From assembly GCA_934436505.1 (NCBI GenBank), contig CAKSAP010000002.1, positions 62,001 through 126,000 of the forward strand: DNA of 64,000 bases, given 5' to 3'. Below the pieces are notes generated by a model. The model did not search any database and was not told the origin of the DNA. It saw nothing but the letters and a program-made list of their open reading frames with translations. Every line of letters begins with the position of its first letter. Position 1 is the stretch's first letter. The position numbers were made by a program, and so were the translations under genes. Shown here piece after piece: positions 59,944-64,000 of this stretch. Origin of the DNA: an uncultured Eubacteriales bacterium. Lineage in GTDB: Bacteria; Bacillota; Clostridia; Oscillospirales; Acutalibacteraceae.

Positions 59944-61374
59944 ATGAAGTACGATGTTGCAGTCATCGGCTCGGGCGTTGTAGGCGCTCTCATTTCGAGG
60001 GAGTTGTCCAAATATGACATTAAGGTCGCTTTGCTCGAAAGATGCAATGATGTGGCAATGGGTACTACAAAAGCTAACAGCGCAATTGTTCACGGCGGTT
60101 TCGACGCTATCCCGGGAACAATGAAAGCAAAATTGAATGTGAAAGGAACCGAAATGATGCCTGAGGTATGTAAGGAATTAAACGTCCCTTACAGAAACAA
60201 CGGCTCTCTCGTTCTTGCCTTTTCCGAGGAGGAAATGGAGCACGTTAAGGAGCTGTATAACAGAGGTGTCAAAAACGGTGTCCCGAAGCTTGAAATAATC
60301 GACGGAGACAAGGTCAGAGAGCTTGAGCCTTATGTTTCCGAAGAGGTTGTCGGTGCGTTGCTTTCAAATTCGGCAGGTATTGTTTGCCCGTATGAATTGA
60401 CAATTGCGGCGACGGAGGTAGCGGTTACTAACGGAGTTGAATTCCTCAGAAATTGCGAAGTTAAGGCAATTAAGAAGGAAAATGACGTTTATGAACTCGA
60501 CACAACCCTCGGTACTATCGAGGCTGAGTACATAATCAATGCGGCAGGTAACCATTCTGACGAGGTTGCCAAAATGATTGGCGATGACAGCATTGAGCTT
60601 ATTGCAAGAAAGGGCGAATATTATCTTCTTGATAAATCCTTCGGCTACCTTGCAAATCATACAATATTCCAGTGCCCGAATAAGATGGGCAAGGGCGTTC
60701 TTGTTACTCCCACGGTTGACGGCAACCTTCTTATCGGACCGTCAGCGACGGACGAGCCCGACAAGGACGATACTGATACAACTCCCGAGGGTCTTGAGTT
60801 TGTTGTATCAAGAGCTCTCAAGAGCGTAAAGGCTGTTAACCTCAGAGGTGCAATCACATCCTTTGCAGGTGTTCGTGCGCATCCGGTTACAGACGACTTT
60901 ATTATCGGCTATTCGGATAAGAGCGATAAGTTCATCAACTGTGCAGGTATCGAGTCTCCCGGTCTTTCGGCTGCTCCTGCTATCGCAAAGTATGTTGAAG
61001 AGCTTTTGCTTGAAAAGCTTTCGGCTAACGAAAAGACTGATTATAAGATGACAAGAGAGGCTCCCGTTCGCTTCAGACATATGTCGAAAGAGGAGAGAGA
61101 GGCTCTTATTAAGAAAAATCCTGCTTACGGCAGAATTATTTGCCGTTGCGAAACAATAACCGAGGGCGAAATTCTCGACGCTATTCACGCTCCTGCAGGC
61201 GCAAGAGACGTTGACGGCGTTAAGAGAAGAACAAGAGCCGGCATGGGCAGATGTCAGGGCGGTTTCTGCGGCAGCAAGGTTGTTGAATTGCTTGCAAAAG
61301 AGCTTGGCGTTCCGATGAACGAGATTACAAAGTTCGGCGGAGACTCCAAGATTATTTACGAGAGAACGAAGTGA
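59944..61374 (+). CDS. GlpA/LhgO-like FAD oxidoreductase with C-terminal BFD-type [2Fe-2S] domain
   Basis: 476 residues. The FAD motif is VAVIGSGVVGALISRELSKY; GGFDAIPGTMKAKLNVKG and FINCAGIESPGLSAAPAIA fit glycerol-3-phosphate dehydrogenase/2-hydroxyglutarate oxidase relatives. Residues ~395-460 form a BFD-like cluster domain (IICRCETITEGEI ... MGRCQGGFCGS). With the next two genes it makes the three-gene module seen in anaerobic glycerol operons of clostridia, so anaerobic glycerol-3-phosphate oxidation is likely. AAGGGGTGAG precedes the ATG. Confidence 0.88.
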   Translation: MKYDVAVIGSGVVGALISRELSKYDIKVALLERCNDVAMGTTKANSAIVHGGFDAIPGTMKAKLNVKGTEMMPEVCKELNVPYRNNGSLVLAFSEEEMEHVKELYNRGVKNGVPKLEIIDGDKVRELEPYVSEEVVGALLSNSAGIVCPYELTIAATEVAVTNGVEFLRNCEVKAIKKENDVYELDTTLGTIEAEYIINAAGNHSDEVAKMIGDDSIELIARKGEYYLLDKSFGYLANHTIFQCPNKMGKGVLVTPTVDGNLLIGPSATDEPDKDDTDTTPEGLEFVVSRALKSVKAVNLRGAITSFAGVRAHPVTDDFIIGYSDKSDKFINCAGIESPGLSAAPAIAKYVEELLLEKLSANEKTDYKMTREAPVRFRHMSKEEREALIKKNPAYGRIICRCETITEGEILDAIHAPAGARDVDGVKRRTRAGMGRCQGGFCGSKVVELLAKELGVPMNEITKFGGDSKIIYERTK

Positions 61375-61384
61375 GGTGTGTAGA

Positions 61385-62641
61385 ATGCTTAATTATGATT
61401 TAGCGGTAGTCGGCGGCGGCCCTGCCGGTATGGCAGCGGCGCTCAAGGCACGTGAAGAGGGAATTGAAAAAATTATTATTCTCGAGAGAGCTGACACACT
61501 CGGCGGTATTCTCGAGCAGTGTATTCATACAGGCTTCGGTCTTCACTATTTCGGCGAAGAGCTTTCGGGCCCCGAATACGCAGGAAGGTTTATAAAGAAG
61601 GTATCGGAAACCGATATTGATGTCAAGGTTGACACAATGGTTCTCGATATATCGGACGACAATGTTGTTACGGCTTGCAATAAGGAGGACGGACTTCTTA
61701 CAATCAAGGCTAAGGCTATTGTTCTTGCAATGGGCTGCCGTGAAAGACCGAGAGGCGCACTTTCAATCGCAGGCTGCAGAGCTTCGGGCATTATGACCGC
61801 AGGTACTGCACAGAAATATGTTAACATTGACGGCTATATGCCCGGTAAAACAGTTGTAATTCTCGGTTCGGGCGATATCGGTCTTATTATGGCAAGAAGA
61901 ATGACCCTTGAGGGCGCAAAGGTTAAGGCTGTTTGTGAGCTTATGCCTTATTCGGGCGGTCTTACAAGAAACATTGTTCAGTGCCTTGAGGACTTTGATA
62001 TTCCGCTTCGTCTTTCTTGCACGGTTGTTTCAACTCACGGTAAGGACAGACTTGAGGGCGTTACGGTTGCCAATGTTGATGAGCATTTGAAGCCCATCCC
62101 CGGCACGGAGGAGTACATTCCCTGCGATACCTTGATGCTTTCTGTCGGACTTATTCCCGAGAACGAGCTTTCAAAGAACGCAGGTATCGAGCTTGACCGC
62201 ATTACTAACGGTCCGTCGGTTGACGAGTACAGAGAAACTCTCCACAAGGGCGTATTTGCCTGCGGTAACGTATTGCAGGTTCATGACCTTGTTGACTATG
62301 TTACCGAGGAAAGCCAGATAGCAGGCGAGGGTGCAGCTAAGTTCATTAAGGGCGAGAAGAAGTCAGGCGACTATATCAATACTCAGGGAACTAACGGCGT
62401 TCGCTATATCGTACCTCAGAGAATTAACAAGGAAACCGATAAGGATGTTAAGCTTTACTTCCGTGTCGGTCAGGTATTCAAAAATGTTAAGCTTGTTGTT
62501 AAATGCGGCGACGAGGTTATAATGTCTAAGAATAAGAAGAAGATGACTCCCGGCGAAATGGAGAATGTTCTCATTAAGCTCGACACAGTTAAATCTCTTC
62601 CTGCCGACAGCACACTTACAGTAACGATCGAGGAGGCGTAA
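61385..62641 (+). CDS. NAD(P)/FAD-dependent oxidoreductase of the GlpA-like module
   Basis: 418 residues from ATG at 61385, with GAGGTGTG just upstream. The FAD motif is LAVVGGGPAGMAAALKARE; a second nucleotide motif VVILGSGDIGLIMARRM binds NAD(P)H; ILEQCIHTGFGLHYF and CRERPRG are conserved in this family. It probably passes electrons between the preceding dehydrogenase and NAD(H). The C-terminal ~75 residues form a small beta domain. It starts 10 bp after the previous stop. Confidence 0.9.
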   Translation: MLNYDLAVVGGGPAGMAAALKAREEGIEKIIILERADTLGGILEQCIHTGFGLHYFGEELSGPEYAGRFIKKVSETDIDVKVDTMVLDISDDNVVTACNKEDGLLTIKAKAIVLAMGCRERPRGALSIAGCRASGIMTAGTAQKYVNIDGYMPGKTVVILGSGDIGLIMARRMTLEGAKVKAVCELMPYSGGLTRNIVQCLEDFDIPLRLSCTVVSTHGKDRLEGVTVANVDEHLKPIPGTEEYIPCDTLMLSVGLIPENELSKNAGIELDRITNGPSVDEYRETLHKGVFACGNVLQVHDLVDYVTEESQIAGEGAAKFIKGEKKSGDYINTQGTNGVRYIVPQRINKETDKDVKLYFRVGQVFKNVKLVVKCGDEVIMSKNKKKMTPGEMENVLIKLDTVKSLPADSTLTVTIEEA

Positions 62642-62644
62642 ATT

Positions 62645-63004
62645 ATGACAAAGAGAGAAATGGTTTGCGTATCCTGTCCTATGGGCTGCGCTATAACGGT
62701 TGAACTTGACGACAACAACGAGGTTATCTCCGTAACGGGTAACACCTGTCCGAGAGGCGACAAGTACGCTCGTCAGGAATGCACTCATCCCGAAAGAATG
62801 CTCACTTCTACCGTTAAGGTCGAGGGCGGCAGACTTCCCGTTGTACCCGTAAAATCAGCTTCGCCTATTCCGAAGGAGATGCTTTTCGACGCAATGAAGG
62901 AGGTTAACAAGGTTACTCTTAAAGCACCTGTTACCTTCGGCGATGTTGCGGTTAAGGATATTCTCGGAACGGGAATTGACATTGTTGTAACCAACGAAGC
63001 ATAA
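62645..63004 (+). CDS. DUF1667 protein of the GlpA-like module
   Basis: 119 residues. The cysteine-rich N-terminus (MVCVSCPMGCAITVEL, NTCPRGDKYARQE) resembles a cluster-binding site; the rest is the DUF1667 fold. It is consistently found after the two flavoproteins in clostridial glycerol operons and may be the electron-transfer subunit. GGAGG ends the previous gene, 3 bp upstream. A terminator follows. Confidence 0.92.
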   Translation: MTKREMVCVSCPMGCAITVELDDNNEVISVTGNTCPRGDKYARQECTHPERMLTSTVKVEGGRLPVVPVKSASPIPKEMLFDAMKEVNKVTLKAPVTFGDVAVKDILGTGIDIVVTNEA

Positions 63005-63017
63005 TATTTTAATACAT

Positions 63018-63067
63018 ATAAGACCGATTGATTTGGCGAAAGCTGATAAGTCGGTCTTATTTTTTTG
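63018..63067 (+). terminator. Terminator after the DUF1667 gene
   Basis: ATAAGACCGA (63018-) pairs with TCGGTCTTAT (63051-63060), followed by TTTTTTG. It closes the redox module. Confidence 0.88.
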
Positions 63068-63069
63068 TG

Positions 63070-63098
63070 TTGACAAGTAACAAAAAGCGTCCTATAAT
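63070..63098 (+). promoter_or_regulatory. Perfect consensus sigma-A promoter
   Basis: TTGACA at 63070-63075, 17-nt spacer, TATAAT at 63093-63098: all twelve consensus bases are present. It is the strongest promoter match in the window and predicts a start near 63105, at the edge of the hairpin GTGCG/CGCAC. Confidence 0.88.
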
Positions 63099-63103
63099 TA
63101 AAT

Positions 63104-63175
63104 GTGCGAGTGAACGACGCACATAAAAAAACGACACCTGCGACCGATTTTGGTTGTTAGGTGTTGTTTTAATTT
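63104..63175 (+). promoter_or_regulatory. Leader with terminator-like hairpin (candidate attenuator)
   Basis: After the promoter come a small hairpin GTGCG/CGCAC (63104-63122) and a larger one from 63129 to ~63170 (CGACACCTGCGACC pairing with GGTTGTTAGGTGTTG through G-U pairs), followed by TTTTAATTT. The second has the form of an intrinsic terminator but lies ~30 nt before the start codon of the next gene. Confidence 0.6.
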
Positions 63176-63198
63176 ACAGAGCTTTCGGGAGGTGGAAA

Positions 63199-63594
63199 AT
63201 GGATAATAGGGACATTATCGGAATTGACGTCGGCGAATACAGGCTTTTGTCCGAGAGGTTTGAATTTATGAGTGAGGACGATACAAAAGAAATTCCGAAA
63301 TACATTTTAACAACGAGGAAAAACACTATCAAAAGGATTTTTTCCGAAGCGGTCAAGTCCGAGTTGACTGATTTTCAGGGGGAGCTTTTGCGTGAGAGGT
63401 ATTTTGAAAATATGAAAATAACCGATATTTCAGAAAAGCACGGTGTTTCAAGACAGCAGGTCTACAAAACGCTCAAGGCAGCTACCGACAAATTGTATTC
63501 GGTGCTTAAATATGCGTATTTGTGCGGCTTTTCTCTTGTTGACCTTCCGAAAAGCTTTGACCAAATAATAAATAATATCAGCGAGGAGAATTGA
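63199..63594 (+). CDS. Small sigma-70 region-4-like DNA-binding protein
   Basis: 131 residues from ATG at 63199 (GGGAGGTGG upstream). The central helix-turn-helix (LTDFQGELLRERYFENMKIT, ISEKHGVSRQQVYKTLKAA) looks like sigma region 4, but no region 2 is present, so it cannot act as a full sigma factor. Similar short proteins occur in phages and phage-derived cassettes and as late-gene activators. It follows the attenuator-like leader and lies 2 bp before the last gene. Confidence 0.75.
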   Translation: MDNRDIIGIDVGEYRLLSERFEFMSEDDTKEIPKYILTTRKNTIKRIFSEAVKSELTDFQGELLRERYFENMKITDISEKHGVSRQQVYKTLKAATDKLYSVLKYAYLCGFSLVDLPKSFDQIINNISEEN

Positions 63595-63596
63595 AT

Positions 63597-64000
63597 ATGA
63601 ATAAAACAGTAACCGTAAAGGTTGACGGCTCTTTGTCCGATGAAATATACAATGCGGGCACAATGTATGAGCATAATGCGACTACCCTCGTATTTGAAAT
63701 AGATGCACAGTATATTTCGCCGCAGTACAGATATTATCTTGAGTTTGCATTGCCGACGGGAGTTGTCAGAACGGAATATCTTACGCCGAATGAAAGCGGT
63801 AAAATCAGCTTTGATTTGCCTGCGAGCCTTACAAGCAGTATGAGTATGCTCTGCTATTTCAATGTTGTCGAAGTCAACGAGACGACTTATGACACAAAAA
63901 AGCTTATCAAAGCAAAGGAAATTAAGCTTTGCTTTTCGCCGATAGTCGCTTGCGACGACGCACTTCGGGAGGAATACGATTTTTCGGTAAATTCCTTGCT
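63597..64000 (+). CDS. Partial gene of unknown function (runs off the right edge)
   Basis: The frame is open from ATG at 63597 to the window end (134 residues visible), beginning MNKTVTVKVDGSLSDEIYNA. AGGAG lies 9 nt before the start, at the end of the preceding gene. The protein is beta-rich, with YYLEFALPTGVVRTEYLTP followed by a long strand-like region; no signal peptide. The pattern resembles N-terminal domains of phage baseplate or fibre proteins, but the evidence is weak and the rest is missing. Confidence 0.7.
   Translation, partial: MNKTVTVKVDGSLSDEIYNAGTMYEHNATTLVFEIDAQYISPQYRYYLEFALPTGVVRTEYLTPNESGKISFDLPASLTSSMSMLCYFNVVEVNETTYDTKKLIKAKEIKLCFSPIVACDDALREEYDFSVNSL

Noticed and set aside
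1..64000. rRNA, tRNA genes and CRISPR arrays
   Set aside because: I looked for T-loop-like GGTTCGAATCC patterns and for regularly spaced short repeats and found none I could support; a dedicated scan (tRNAscan-SE-type, repeat finder) would settle it.

Overview
This window looks like chromosomal DNA from a spore-forming, anaerobic low-to-mid GC Firmicute of class Clostridia, most likely the Oscillospirales/Ruminococcaceae side. The evidence is three sporulation sigma factors with their regulators (spoIIAA-spoIIAB-sigF, spoIIGA-sigE, an uninterrupted sigK), spoVAC, a gram-positive-type ribosomal protein cluster, IreB, RqcH, Mini-RNase III, PASTA proteins, cohesin-like surface proteins and sugar or inositol catabolism. 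The placement is inferred from gene content only. I see no rRNA, tRNA or CRISPR array.

Layout. 1-6.8 kb: housekeeping genes mostly on the plus strand (3' part of obg, mrnC, a YitT protein, lepA, a YbaK-type deacylase, hemW, then metA). 6.9-10.6 kb: rpmG-secE-nusG and rplK-rplA-rplJ-rplL, with a consensus promoter, two candidate L1-binding operators and an L10 leader with attenuator; rpoB does not follow rplL. 10.7-18.3 kb: a C_GCAxxG_C_C protein, a large GH36-like glycosidase, a GT2 glycosyltransferase, a DUF1858 protein, trmK, a NIF3 protein and rqcH. 18.4-20.0 kb: two tandem membrane-anchored cohesin-fold proteins. 20.2-23.5 kb: a GPH sugar symporter, then a minus-strand group (small unknown protein, ireB, solo ABC ATPase) and spoVAC.

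23.6-32.1 kb: a myo-inositol operon, iolJ-iolC-(DUF218)-iolB-iolD-iolE-(iron ADH)-iolG. It has no iolA; an iron-dependent alcohol dehydrogenase sits where malonate-semialdehyde disposal would be expected. 32.1-34.1 kb: a conspicuously AT-rich island with an unknown lipoprotein and an unknown secreted protein, bracketed by inverted copies of an ~80-bp hairpin repeat. 34.2-38.4 kb: an XRE regulator, rlmA-type methyltransferase, zapA, U32 peptidase and dut. 38.5-42 kb: a zinc-ribbon/PASTA pseudokinase, a ~305-bp MITE-like element, and the spoIIA operon.

42-56.3 kb: a DUF5696 lipoprotein, queH, then on the minus strand an FkbM methyltransferase, sigK and a DUF4364 protein; then two flavoproteins, a six-hairpin glycosidase, a small BofC-like protein, PBP1A and yqgF. 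56.3-58 kb: spoIIGA-sigE. 58.1-63 kb: an MBOAT acyltransferase with an apparently shortened DHHW partner, then a GlpA-like/FAD oxidoreductase/DUF1667 redox module. From 63.07 kb a perfect consensus promoter and an attenuator-like hairpin lead into a small sigma-region-4 protein and a gene running off the right edge.
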